DNA from: Streptomyces deccanensis
GTDB lineage: Bacteria; Actinomycetota; Actinomycetes; Streptomycetales; Streptomycetaceae
DNA length: 64,000 nt
Direction: 5' to 3'
NCBI RefSeq assembly: GCF_022385335.1
Contig: NZ_CP092431.1
Coordinates: forward strand, 9,300,001 to 9,364,000
In this document: piece after piece, positions 1-8,014 of the stretch
How the letters are laid out: the number at the start of each line of letters is the position of its first letter
Position numbering within the stretch: the first letter of the stretch is position 1
The notes under the pieces: generated by a model
Database searches by the model: none
Seen by the model: only the letters and a program-made list of their open reading frames with translations
Told to the model about the DNA's origin: nothing
Translations under genes and position numbers: made by a program

Positions 1-747
1 AGCGAGCACGGCTCCTCGACGGCCCGCAACATGTACCTGCACGGCATCGACTACGACCGCAACGGGCGCCTGCACGCCCTGTTCACCTGGCGCGAGCAGA
101 ACAACGCCGTGATGTGCAACAGCGGCGGCATCACCAACCACGACACCGGCTACGTGTACTCCGACGACCTCGGCCGCACCTGGCGCAACAACGCGGGCGC
201 CGTCGTCGGCACCACCGGCGGCTCCGACAAGGTCTCCGTCACCGACGCCGGCCTCGTCGTGGACGCGCTCAACCCGGACCACTCCCTGATGAACCAGGAG
301 AGCCAGTGGACCGACTCCGCCGGCCGACCGCACGCCATCATCAGCTACGTCCCCGGCCGCTTCGGCCAGTGCACGACCAACTACGTCGCCAACCGCACCG
401 CCAACGGCCGCGCCTTCCTCGTCCGCAAGAGCGCCTCCGGCCCCTGGACGAAGACCGAGATACCGGTGCCGCTGAACTCCAGCCAGCGCACCAAGCTGGT
501 CATGGACAAGTACAACAACGCCTACGCGCTCTTCCCGTTCGGCCGGATCGCCGGAGCCACGGCGGCCTCCGGGCACACCGACTGGAAGATCCTGTTCGAC
601 GGGTCCGGGCTGAACGCCTTCGGCGAGGTCGTGTTCGACGAGAGCCGGATCGCCCAGGACAACGTCCTGTCCGTGATGTACCAGGTGAAGTCGAGCGGCA
701 CCACACCGTCGGCGCTCCGCGTGATCGACTTCGCCCTGCCCGCCTGA
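1..747 (+). CDS. BNR repeat-containing protein (BNR_4-like), 5' truncated by window edge
   Basis: The reading frame is already open at base 1, so this is the C-terminal part of a longer protein; about 248 residues are visible. An Asp-box (YSDDLGRTW) marks a sialidase-type beta-propeller blade, and the stretches MYLHGIDYDRNGRLH and NQESQWTDSAGRPHAIIS resemble BNR_4-family proteins, which include secreted polysaccharide-active enzymes. The signal peptide and N-terminus lie outside the window, so export is inferred from the family. A LacI-type regulator follows 114 bases downstream on the same strand, which fits a carbohydrate-utilisation setting. Substrate cannot be named from what is visible. 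Confidence 0.75.
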   Translation, partial: SEHGSSTARNMYLHGIDYDRNGRLHALFTWREQNNAVMCNSGGITNHDTGYVYSDDLGRTWRNNAGAVVGTTGGSDKVSVTDAGLVVDALNPDHSLMNQESQWTDSAGRPHAIISYVPGRFGQCTTNYVANRTANGRAFLVRKSASGPWTKTEIPVPLNSSQRTKLVMDKYNNAYALFPFGRIAGATAASGHTDWKILFDGSGLNAFGEVVFDESRIAQDNVLSVMYQVKSSGTTPSALRVIDFALPA

Positions 748-781
748 CACCCCCGTACGAGGGTAACGTTCCACCTCCTGA

Positions 782-806
782 CCGGGCCGTTCGCGCGGCG
801 GCCCGG
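782..806 (+). terminator. GC-rich hairpin after BNR gene
   Basis: An 8-bp stem (CCGGGCCG / CGGCCCGG) with a 9-base loop lies 35 bases past the BNR stop. It has no U-tract, as is common for Streptomyces terminators. An AACGTT core at 765-770, typical of LacI-family operators, lies just before it, but its flanks pair only partly. Confidence 0.45.
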
Positions 807-860
807 CGGTAATGTGAACGTATGCCCGCCGCTCCGTACCTTTCTGGAGGTCCCCGTCCG

Positions 861-1886
861 ATGTCGCAGTCGGTGGGTATCAAGGACGTCGCCGCCGCCG
901 CCGGAGTCTCCGTCGGCACGGTCTCGAACGTCATCAACCGGCCGGACTCGGTGGCCTCCGGCACCCGGGCCCGTGTGCTGGCCGCCATCGACCGCCTCGG
1001 CTACGTCCGCAGCGAGTCGGCGCGCCAGCTGCGGGCCGGGCGGAGCCGCATCATGGGGCTGCTCGTGCTCGACATGGGCAACCCCTTCTTCGTCGACGTC
1101 GCGCGCGGTGCCGAGCGGGCCGCGCGCGACGCCGGACTCGGCGTGATGGTCTGCAACAGCGCGCAGAGCGCGGGGGAGGAGTCCGAGTACCTCTCGCTCT
1201 TCGCCGAACAGCGCGTGCGCGGGGTGCTGCTGACCCCCGCCGACGCCACGGGACGCAACATCGCGGCGTTCCGCCGCCACGGCATCCCCTTCGTCCTCGT
1301 CGACCGGGTCGCCGAGGGCACCACCGAGTGCTCGGTCTCCGTCGACGACGTCGCGGGCGGTGCCCTCGCCGTGCGTCACCTGGTGGACGCGGGGCACCGT
1401 TCCATCGCGTACGTCAGCGGACCGGCCGGTCTCAACCAGGTCCGCGACCGCCGTACGGGTGCCCTGAACGCCCTGCAGGAGGCGGGACTCGGCCCCGAGG
1501 CCCTGCGGGAACTGCCCACCGAGCGCCTCGACGTGGCCGCCGGCCGGGACGCGGGCGCCCGCCTCCTCGGCCTCGCCGACCGCCCCACCGCCGTCTTCTG
1601 CGCCAACGACCTGCTCGCCCTCGGTGTGCTCCAGGCCATGTACGCGGCCGGGGTGAGCGTCCCCGGCGACCTCGCCATCGTCGGCTACGACGACATCGAG
1701 TTCGCCGCCGCGGCCGCCGTCCCCCTCACCTCCGTACGGCAGCCCGCCGTCACCATGGGCGCCCTCGCCGCCGAACTCCTGCTGGAGGAGACCGAGGCCG
1801 AGACCGCGACCGTCCCGCACGAGCACCGGCGGGTCGTCCTCCAGCCGGAACTGGTCGTGCGGCGCTCCAGCCTCTCGGCGCGCTGA
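861..1886 (+). CDS. LacI-family transcriptional regulator
   Basis: This 341-residue protein has the LacI helix-turn-helix at residues about 6-31 (GIKDVAAAAGVSVGTVSNVI), the hinge, and a periplasmic-binding-protein-like sensor domain ending in the usual AIVGYDDIEFA and PLTSVRQP motifs. The ATG at 861 is preferred over an upstream start because TGGAGG (845-850) sits 10 bases ahead and the HTH begins at residue 6, as in the family. Members usually repress sugar uptake or glycoside hydrolase genes and are released by a sugar. Position after a BNR-type gene suggests it controls that upstream locus; the ligand is unknown. Confidence 0.9.
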   Translation: MSQSVGIKDVAAAAGVSVGTVSNVINRPDSVASGTRARVLAAIDRLGYVRSESARQLRAGRSRIMGLLVLDMGNPFFVDVARGAERAARDAGLGVMVCNSAQSAGEESEYLSLFAEQRVRGVLLTPADATGRNIAAFRRHGIPFVLVDRVAEGTTECSVSVDDVAGGALAVRHLVDAGHRSIAYVSGPAGLNQVRDRRTGALNALQEAGLGPEALRELPTERLDVAAGRDAGARLLGLADRPTAVFCANDLLALGVLQAMYAAGVSVPGDLAIVGYDDIEFAAAAAVPLTSVRQPAVTMGALAAELLLEETEAETATVPHEHRRVVLQPELVVRRSSLSAR

Positions 1887-1984
1887 GCGCCCGTTCAGTA
1901 GTCGGGCACCGGCGGCGGCCGGCGTACTGAGCCCCGGTTCAGCGAGAATTTCTTGATCCACGGGGTCGGCCGGGCGGAGAATCT

Positions 1985-3334
1985 GTGCTGGACTGGACCA
2001 CGGCCTGGAATCCGTCCGCTCAGGGAGCCCTGTTGTCCGTCAGCTACCGGCAGCCCGGTGTCGTCCTCACCGACCGCCGTTTCACCGTCCCCCTCGACCA
2101 CCACGACCCGGCGGGGGAGCGGATCGAGCTCTACGCGCGCGAGGTCGTCGCGAGCGACAAGGCGGACGCCGAACTGCCCTGGCTGGTCTATCTGCAAGGC
2201 GGCCCCGGCTTCGGAGCGAACCGCTTCGTCGGCCGTGAGGCCTGGCTGGACCGGGCCCTGAAGGAGTACCGGGTGCTGCTCCTGGACCAGCGCGGCACCG
2301 GCGCCTCCACCCCCGCCAACCGCCAGACCCTTCCGCTGCGCGGCGGCCCCGCCGAACAGGCCGACTACCTGGCCCACTTCCGCGCCGACTCCATCGTCCG
2401 CGACTGCGAGGCCATCCGTCCCGAGGTCACCGGCGGCGCCCCCTGGGCCGTCCTCGGCCAGAGCTTCGGCGGCTTCTGCGCGGTCACCTATCTCTCGATC
2501 GCCCCCGAAGGGCTGAGCACCGCCGTCATCACCGGCGGACTGCCGACGCTGGACGGCCACGCGGACGACGTGTACCGCGCCGCCTACCCGCGCATCGAGC
2601 GCAAGGTCGCCGCGCACTACGCCCGCTACCCGCAGGACATCGAGCGGGTCCGCCGGATCGCCGAGCACCTCCTGGAACACGAGATCGTGCTGCACGGCGG
2701 TCACCGGCTCACCGTCGAGGCCTTCCAGTCCCTCGGCATCCTCCTCGGCCGCGGTGACGGCAGCCACCGGCTGCACTACCTGCTGGAGGACGCCTTCGTC
2801 CGCACCCCGCAGGGCCCCGCGCTCTCCGACGCGTTCCAGGAGGCGGTCCAGGGCCTGCTCTCCTTCGCCGGGCACCCCCTGTACGCCCTCGTCCACGAGG
2901 CCTGCTACGGCCAGGGCGAACGGCCCACCGCCTGGTCCGCCGAGCGGGTGCGCGCCGAGTTCCCGCAGTTCGACGCCGCCAAGACGCTCACCGGCGACGG
3001 GCCGGTCCTGTTCACGGGTGAGTCCGTCCACCCCTGGACGTTCGCCACCGACCCGGCCCTGCGCCCCCTGAGCGACACCGCCGAGGCACTGGCCGCCCGC
3101 ACCGACTGGGCCCCGCTGTACGACCCGGCCCGCCTCGCCGCCAACGAGGTCCCGGTCGCCGCCGCGATCTACCACGACGACATGTACGTCGACACCGCCC
3201 ACTCCCTCGCGACGGCCCGCTCGATCCGGGGCCTGCGCACCTGGGTCACGGACGAGTTCGAACACGACGGCGTACGCGCCGGGGGCCCGAGGGTGCTGGA
3301 CCGGCTGCTGGCGCTGACCCGCGACGAGGAGTGA
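1985..3334 (+). CDS. Alpha/beta hydrolase, proline iminopeptidase-like (peptidase S33)
   Basis: A 449-residue cytoplasmic alpha/beta-hydrolase. The oxyanion motif GGPGF and the nucleophile elbow GQSFGG (Ser about residue 160) are those of S33 prolyl aminopeptidases, which release N-terminal proline from peptides. A C-terminal FEHDG (His about 427) is the likely catalytic histidine. There is no signal peptide. The start is uncertain: GTG at 1985 has GGCGGAGA just upstream, while TTG at 2033 has GGGAG; homology-like sequence begins about residue 19. It stands alone between a LacI regulator and a PIG-L deacetylase, 40 bases ahead of the latter, so the two may be cotranscribed. Confidence 0.87.
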   Translation: MLDWTTAWNPSAQGALLSVSYRQPGVVLTDRRFTVPLDHHDPAGERIELYAREVVASDKADAELPWLVYLQGGPGFGANRFVGREAWLDRALKEYRVLLLDQRGTGASTPANRQTLPLRGGPAEQADYLAHFRADSIVRDCEAIRPEVTGGAPWAVLGQSFGGFCAVTYLSIAPEGLSTAVITGGLPTLDGHADDVYRAAYPRIERKVAAHYARYPQDIERVRRIAEHLLEHEIVLHGGHRLTVEAFQSLGILLGRGDGSHRLHYLLEDAFVRTPQGPALSDAFQEAVQGLLSFAGHPLYALVHEACYGQGERPTAWSAERVRAEFPQFDAAKTLTGDGPVLFTGESVHPWTFATDPALRPLSDTAEALAARTDWAPLYDPARLAANEVPVAAAIYHDDMYVDTAHSLATARSIRGLRTWVTDEFEHDGVRAGGPRVLDRLLALTRDEE

Positions 3335-3374
3335 ACACGAGCCGGCCGTCCGCGCCCCGGGTTACCGTGCCGGT

Positions 3375-4118
3375 ATGACCGAGCCGCAGCAGGACCAGCT
3401 CAAGCCCCTGCCCGACGACTGGCGGCGCGCCCTCGCCGTCGTGGCCCACCCGGACGACCTCGAATACGGCTGCTCGGCGGCGATCGCCGCGTGGACCGAC
3501 GCGGGCCGTGAGGTCGCGTACGTCCTGGCGACCCGCGGCGAGGCAGGGATCGACACGCTGGAGCCCGCGCTGTGCGGCCCGCTGCGGGAGCGGGAGCAGC
3601 GGGCGAGCGCGGCCGTCGTGGGTGTGTCGGTGGTCGAGTTCCTCGACCACCGGGACGGCGTCGTCGAGTACGGGCCCGCGCTGCGCCGGGACATCGCGGC
3701 CGCGATCCGCCGGCACCGCCCGGAACTGCTCATCACCCTCAACCACCGCGACACCTGGGGCGGCGTCGCCTGGAACACCCCCGACCATGTGGCGGTGGGG
3801 CGTGCCACGCTCGACGCCGCCGGGGACGCCGGGAACCGCTGGATCTTCCCCGAACTCGTCGAACAGGGCCTGGAACCCTGGGACGGCGTCCGCTGGGTCG
3901 CCGTCGCCGGCTCCTCCAGCCCCACCCACGCGGTCGACGCCGGCCCCGGCCTCGAACGCGCCGTCGCCTCCCTCCTCGAACACCGCACGTATCTGGAAGT
4001 GCTGACGAAGGACGACCCCGAGACGTACGTGCGCGACTTCCTCACCGGCGTCGCCCGGACCACGGGGGAGCGGTTCGGCGGCAGACCGGCCGTCGCCTTC
4101 GAGGTGTTCGCCCGCTGA
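3375..4118 (+). CDS. PIG-L / LmbE family deacetylase
   Basis: The N-terminal motif VVAHPDDLEYGCSAA carries the AHPDD zinc-binding signature of the PIG-L/LmbE family, and a downstream PDHVAVGR supplies the second metal-ligand His. These enzymes remove N-acetyl groups from amino sugars or their conjugates, for example in mycothiol biosynthesis and detoxification. At 247 residues it has the family length. The sequence does not match MshB or Mca closely enough to name it, so the substrate is open. The next gene begins 36 bases downstream. Confidence 0.88.
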   Translation: MTEPQQDQLKPLPDDWRRALAVVAHPDDLEYGCSAAIAAWTDAGREVAYVLATRGEAGIDTLEPALCGPLREREQRASAAVVGVSVVEFLDHRDGVVEYGPALRRDIAAAIRRHRPELLITLNHRDTWGGVAWNTPDHVAVGRATLDAAGDAGNRWIFPELVEQGLEPWDGVRWVAVAGSSSPTHAVDAGPGLERAVASLLEHRTYLEVLTKDDPETYVRDFLTGVARTTGERFGGRPAVAFEVFAR

Positions 4119-4154
4119 CGGGGAGAGCGACGGCGGCTCGTTAGGGTGAACCGT

Positions 4155-4994
4155 ATGGAACAGAGATCCGGAGAAGCCCTCGATCCGCTTGCCCTGAGTG
4201 ATCTGCGCGCGGACTGCGGCAGCTGCTTCGGCCTGTGCTGTGTCGCCCTGCCCTTCGCCCGCTCGGCGGACTTCGCCGTCGACAAGCCGGCGGGCAAGGC
4301 GTGCGGCAACCTCCGGGACGACTTCCGGTGCGGTGTCCACGACCGGCTGCGGACCGAGGGGTTCAGCGGCTGCACCGTCTACGACTGCTTCGGTGCCGGG
4401 CAGAAGGTCTCGCAGGGCACGTTCGGCGGCGAGAGCTGGCGCGCGGGCGGTCGCGAGCACGCCCGGCTCATGTTCGACGTCTTCCCGGTCGTCCGTCAAC
4501 TCCACGAACTGCTCTGGTACGTGACCGAATCGCTGACCCTCCCCGCCGCCCGCCCCCTGTACGCCGACCTGCGCCGCGCGCTCGACGAGACCGAGCGGCT
4601 GACCGGGCGGACGGCCGAGGAGCTGGCGGAGCTGGACGTCGCCGCGCACCGGCAGGACGTCAACGCCCTGCTGCTGAAGGTCAGCGACCTCATGCGCGCG
4701 GGCGCCGGACGCAAGCGGAACCGGCGGGGAGCGGACCTCATCGGCGCCCGCCTCAAGGGCGCCGACCTGCGCCAGGCCAACCTCCGTGGCGCCTACCTCA
4801 TAGCCGCCGACCTGACCGGCGCCGATCTGCGCGGCGCGGACCTGATAGGCGCCGACCTCCGCGACGCCGACCTCACCGGCGCGGACCTGACCGGCGCCTT
4901 CTTCCTCACCCAGCCCCAGCTCAACGCGGCACGCGGCACCGCCGGCACCCGGCTGCCGACCTCAGTCACCCGCCCCGGCCACTGGACGACGTGA
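4155..4994 (+). CDS. Pentapeptide-repeat protein with N-terminal cysteine cluster
   Basis: About 279 residues. The N-terminal 90 residues contain [20 protein letters not shown] and YDCFGAG, a cysteine-rich module likely to bind metal. The C-terminal part (about 190-250) is a run of A(D/N)LxxA pentapeptides ([14 protein letters not shown] and following) that folds as a right-handed quadrilateral helix. Biochemical role is unknown. ATG at 4155 is chosen over GTG at 4146; little 5' leader is evident, so the transcript may be leaderless. Its 3' end overlaps the convergent P450 gene by 33 bases. Confidence 0.8.
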   Translation: MEQRSGEALDPLALSDLRADCGSCFGLCCVALPFARSADFAVDKPAGKACGNLRDDFRCGVHDRLRTEGFSGCTVYDCFGAGQKVSQGTFGGESWRAGGREHARLMFDVFPVVRQLHELLWYVTESLTLPAARPLYADLRRALDETERLTGRTAEELAELDVAAHRQDVNALLLKVSDLMRAGAGRKRNRRGADLIGARLKGADLRQANLRGAYLIAADLTGADLRGADLIGADLRDADLTGADLTGAFFLTQPQLNAARGTAGTRLPTSVTRPGHWTT

Positions 4995-6443
4995 CCGCCG
5001 CTCCACGTTCAGCCGCAGCCCCTCCGGCATCAGGGTCAGCCGTTCCGCCACCCGCAGCCGGTACCCCGGCTCCGGGCTCAGCTCGTACCGGCGCAGCAGC
5101 AGGCCCAGCACCAACGTGGCCTCGTGCAGCGCAAACTGGCGGCCGATGCAGGCCCGGGCCCCCGTGCCGAACGGCTTGAACGTGTGCGGTGCCCGCGAGC
5201 GCACCGCCGCCGCGTCGAAGCGGTCCGGGTCGAACCGGTCGGCGTCGGCGCCCCACACCTCCGGGTCCCGGTGCAGCATCGCGGTCAGCACCAGCGCCCA
5301 GGCGCCCCGCCGCATCGGATGGACCCCGCCCAGCACGGTGTCGGCGCGGGCCTCCCGGGAGAAGGCGGGCGCCGTCGGCCACAGCCGCAGCGCCTCGTCG
5401 AGCACCCGCCGCACGTACCGCAGCCGGGCCACCTGCTCGTAGCCGGGCCGCGCGGTGTCGCCCCAGACCCGGTCCACCTCGGCGCGGGCGCGGGTCGCGA
5501 GGTCGGGGTGCCGGGCGAGGTAGTGCAGGGCGAAGGACAGGGCGCCGGACGTGGTCTCGTGCCCGGCGACCAGGAAGGTGATGACCTGCCGTCGGACGTT
5601 CTCGGCGGACAGCCGCTCCCCGGTCTCCGGATGCGACGTCTCCAGCATCCGGTCGAGCAGATCGCCGTCACCACGGCCACCCGGGTGGCCGCGACCGGAC
5701 GCCTGCCGCGCCCGCACCACCGAGTCGACCGTCTCGTTCAGGAACGCCATGTCGGCCCGGTTGCGCCGGGCGGCGCCGCGCAGCAGCGGCATCAGCGGGT
5801 CGGGGACGATGTTGCGGCGCTGCGCGTACGTCAGGGTGCCGACCATCGCGGCGACGAAGGGGTGCGGCCGGTCGCGCTCGAAGGAGCCGAAGTCATGGCC
5901 GAAGCCGGTGCGGGCGATCGTCTCCAGCGTCAGCTTGGTCATGTCGCCGGGCACGTCCACGGCGCTGCCCGCCGCCCCTGCCCGGTCCCAGTGCTCCATC
6001 AGCCGCTCGGCGACGTCGAGCATCATCGGGTGGTAGCCGGCCATGGCCTCCCGGCTGAAGCCCGGAGCCAGGACGTCGTGCGCGAGCTGCCAGTTGGGCT
6101 CGTGGTTGTACGCCGTGAAGAGTCCGTCCCCGGCCACCGGGCGCAGATTGGCGACGCCGACGCCCACGTGCTTGGCGAACCGTGACTCGTCCGCCATCTC
6201 GGCCGCGAGCGCGGCACCCCCGACGAAGACGACCTCCTTGCCGAACGCCTTCCGCCGGAAGATCGGCCCGAGCCGCCGCCCCAGGCGCACGGACTCCTGC
6301 ACCGGAGTCCGCACGTTCGTGCCCAGCGCGTCGCCGATGACGGGGATCCGGTACGGCGGGTGCGGTATGCGGCGCAGTTCGGGCCAGCCCAGCTCGGCGC
6401 TGCGGAATCCCCTCACCGCCGTGGGCCCTGTCGTCGCCGTCAT
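4962..6443 (-). CDS. Cytochrome P450, CYP102-like heme domain without reductase
   Basis: A 493-residue P450 with every core motif: I-helix AGHETTSG, ExxR (EALRLWP) and the heme-thiolate loop [10 protein letters not shown]. The N-terminal half ([40 protein letters not shown]) follows the pattern of the CYP102 fatty-acid hydroxylases such as P450 BM3. No flavin reductase domain follows, so separate redox partners are needed. A heme-only CYP102 fatty-acid hydroxylase is known from Streptomyces coelicolor. ATG at 6443 has GAGGGAGGT upstream. It diverges from a TetR gene, with an inverted repeat between them, suggesting regulation by that TetR protein. Confidence 0.92.
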   Translation of the reverse strand: MTATTGPTAVRGFRSAELGWPELRRIPHPPYRIPVIGDALGTNVRTPVQESVRLGRRLGPIFRRKAFGKEVVFVGGAALAAEMADESRFAKHVGVGVANLRPVAGDGLFTAYNHEPNWQLAHDVLAPGFSREAMAGYHPMMLDVAERLMEHWDRAGAAGSAVDVPGDMTKLTLETIARTGFGHDFGSFERDRPHPFVAAMVGTLTYAQRRNIVPDPLMPLLRGAARRNRADMAFLNETVDSVVRARQASGRGHPGGRGDGDLLDRMLETSHPETGERLSAENVRRQVITFLVAGHETTSGALSFALHYLARHPDLATRARAEVDRVWGDTARPGYEQVARLRYVRRVLDEALRLWPTAPAFSREARADTVLGGVHPMRRGAWALVLTAMLHRDPEVWGADADRFDPDRFDAAAVRSRAPHTFKPFGTGARACIGRQFALHEATLVLGLLLRRYELSPEPGYRLRVAERLTLMPEGLRLNVERRSRRPVAGAGD

Positions 6444-6500
6444 GACCACACCTCCCTCGCGCGCACGCCTCGGCGAAGCCACCGCGTGGCTGTTGTACTC

Positions 6501-6541
6501 GGGTTCAATAGCGGCATCAGTCTCGTCCCGCTGTTGAACCC
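6501..6541. promoter_or_regulatory. Inverted repeat, probable TetR operator (P450/tetR)
   Basis: GGGTTCAATAGCGG (6501-6514) and CCGCTGTTGAACCC (6528-6541) form a 14-bp inverted repeat with one mismatch and a 13-base spacer. It lies in the 118-bp region shared by the divergent P450 and tetR genes, 20 bases before tetR, where a repressor would control both promoters. Confidence 0.65.
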
Positions 6542-6561
6542 ACGTCAAGTAAAGTGACGGC

Positions 6562-7170
6562 ATGGCAGCCAGGCAGGGAGAGCGCCCCCGTCGCCGGCTC
6601 AGCACCGAGGAGCGGCGGGAGCAACTGCTCGCGGTCGGGGCCCGGCTCTTCTCGGAGAGCCCGTACGACGACGTGTGGATCGAGCAGGTGGCCGAGATCG
6701 CGGGTGTCTCCCGCGGGCTGCTGTACCACTACTTCCCGAACAAGCGGGTCTTCTTCGCGGCGGTCGTGGAGCGCGAGAGCGAGCGGATGCTGCGGATCAT
6801 GACCCCCGCCCCCGGGGGCTCGGCGCGCGAGCGGCTGGCCAACGGGCTCGACGCGTTCCTCGCGTACGTCGAGGAGCACGCCCACGGCTTCCGGGCCTTC
6901 CACCGCTCCGACGCCACCGGTGACCAGACCGTGCGCAAGGTCTACCAGCGGGCGCTGGCCTCCCAGGAGGCCCAGATCCTGGCGGCCCTGGCCTCGGACG
7001 CGGAGTTCGCGGCGGCGCTCGACGGGCGGCCGGAGATGCGGCTGGCCGTGCGGGGCTGGCTGTCGTTCACCACGGCCGTCTGTCTGGAGTGGCTGAGGGG
7101 CTCGGAGTTGTCCCGGGAACAGGTGCGGGACCTGTGTACGCGGGCCCTTTTCGGGGTGCTCGTGCCCTGA
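6562..7170 (+). CDS. TetR-family transcriptional regulator
   Basis: A 202-residue TetR protein. Its helix-turn-helix lies at about residues 35-60 (VAEIAGVSRGLLYHYFPNK), and the rest is the all-helical ligand domain (TetR_C type). It is divergent from the CYP102-like P450, mirroring the BM3R1/FatR arrangement in Bacillus in which a TetR repressor senses fatty acids and controls the P450. That functional analogy is an inference from gene order. ATG at 6562 follows AAAGTGA and lies 20 bases past the inverted repeat, so autorepression is likely. Confidence 0.9.
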   Translation: MAARQGERPRRRLSTEERREQLLAVGARLFSESPYDDVWIEQVAEIAGVSRGLLYHYFPNKRVFFAAVVERESERMLRIMTPAPGGSARERLANGLDAFLAYVEEHAHGFRAFHRSDATGDQTVRKVYQRALASQEAQILAALASDAEFAAALDGRPEMRLAVRGWLSFTTAVCLEWLRGSELSREQVRDLCTRALFGVLVP

Positions 7171-7186
7171 GCGGGTGCCCCGGCCG

Positions 7187-7218
7187 GTTCGCCGCGGCGA
7201 ACGAAAAGTCCATGGACT
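7187..7218. repeat. Two palindromes after tetR
   Basis: GTTCGCCGCGGCGAAC (7187-7202) is a perfect 16-bp palindrome 16 bases past the tetR stop and may terminate it. AGTCCATGGACT (7207-7218) is a second perfect palindrome upstream of the iron box; its role is unknown. Confidence 0.4.
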
Positions 7219-7257
7219 GCCGGACGGTGGTTGGCGTACGCCCCGATCTTCGATAGG

Positions 7258-7276
7258 TTAGGCAAGGCTTACCTAA
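7258..7276 (+). promoter_or_regulatory. Iron box (DmdR/IdeR-type operator)
   Basis: TTAGGCAAGGCTTACCTAA closely matches the 19-bp actinobacterial iron box TTAGGTTAGGCTNACCTAA, with intact TTAGG/CCTAA arms. It ends 12 bases before the start codon of the DUF2470 gene and overlaps where transcription should begin, so iron-loaded DmdR would be expected to repress that gene. Confidence 0.8.
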
Positions 7277-7288
7277 TGGAGGTTTGGG

Positions 7289-8014
7289 ATGGGTGACCGT
7301 CACACCTGGACGGCCGCGCCCGCCGCGGCGGAGCGTGCCCGCTCGGTGCTCGCGGCGGCGTGGTCCTGCGCGGTGACCGCCGAAGGCGGCCGCGAGGAGT
7401 TCGTCGGCGCGCACAGCGTCACGGAGGACGGCCGGGTGATCCTGTGCGTCCCCGAGGACAGTACGCTCGTCGCCGCCGCGATCTGCGCACCGCGCGGCGA
7501 GCCGTCCGCCGTGCTGGAGTTCGCCGATGTCGCGCCCGTCCCCGTGCGCAACCGGATCCGGGCCCGGCTCTGGATCGCCGGCTGGTTCGCGCCCAAGGAC
7601 GGCGACCTGGAGTTCAAGGCGACCCGCATCGTGCTGCGCGAGCCGTCGGGGGCGGTCGTGGTCGACCTCGACGAGTTCGCCGCCGCCGCGCCGGACCCCC
7701 TGGCCACGGCCGAGTCCCGGCTGCTGACCCACCTCGCCGACGCCCACCCGGACGCCGTCGAACGCCTCACCCGGCTCGTCCCCCACGACAGCCTGCACGG
7801 CGCCGTACGCGTCCAGCCGCTCGCCGTCGACCGGCACGGACTGACCCTGCGCATCGAGCGGGCCCGCGGCAACGGCGACGTACGCCTGACGTTCCACAAG
7901 CCCGCCGACGACATGGCACAGCTCACCGAGCGGATGCACATCCTGCTCTCGCAGGCGAGCGCCGCGTCCTGCCCGCGCGCCCTACAGCGGCAGCGCACAG
8001 ACGGCGACGGGTGA
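7289..8014 (+). CDS. DUF2470 domain protein (HugZ-like), iron-regulated
   Basis: A 241-residue cytoplasmic protein. The N-terminal 140 residues look like an FMN-binding split-barrel (pyridoxamine oxidase-like) fold, with RNRIRARLWIAGWF. The C-terminal part from about residue 145 (ESRLLTHLADAHPDAVERL) is a DUF2470 domain. This architecture occurs in HugZ/HutZ heme-utilisation proteins and in siderophore-related proteins of actinomycetes. A well-matched iron box directly upstream supports a role in iron or heme handling under iron limitation. ATG at 7289 has GGAGG at 7278-7282. The 3' end overlaps the convergent lactonase gene by 33 bases. Confidence 0.82.
   Translation: MGDRHTWTAAPAAAERARSVLAAAWSCAVTAEGGREEFVGAHSVTEDGRVILCVPEDSTLVAAAICAPRGEPSAVLEFADVAPVPVRNRIRARLWIAGWFAPKDGDLEFKATRIVLREPSGAVVVDLDEFAAAAPDPLATAESRLLTHLADAHPDAVERLTRLVPHDSLHGAVRVQPLAVDRHGLTLRIERARGNGDVRLTFHKPADDMAQLTERMHILLSQASAASCPRALQRQRTDGDG

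Noticed and set aside
765..770. AACGTT as an operator for the LacI regulator
   Set aside because: The hexamer suits LacI-family sites but the flanks are not symmetrical enough to call an operator.
522..1961. 479-residue minus-strand open frame opposite the BNR/lacI genes
   Set aside because: It is a shadow of the lacI gene: repetitive Gly/Val/Asp composition, no domain and no ribosome site.
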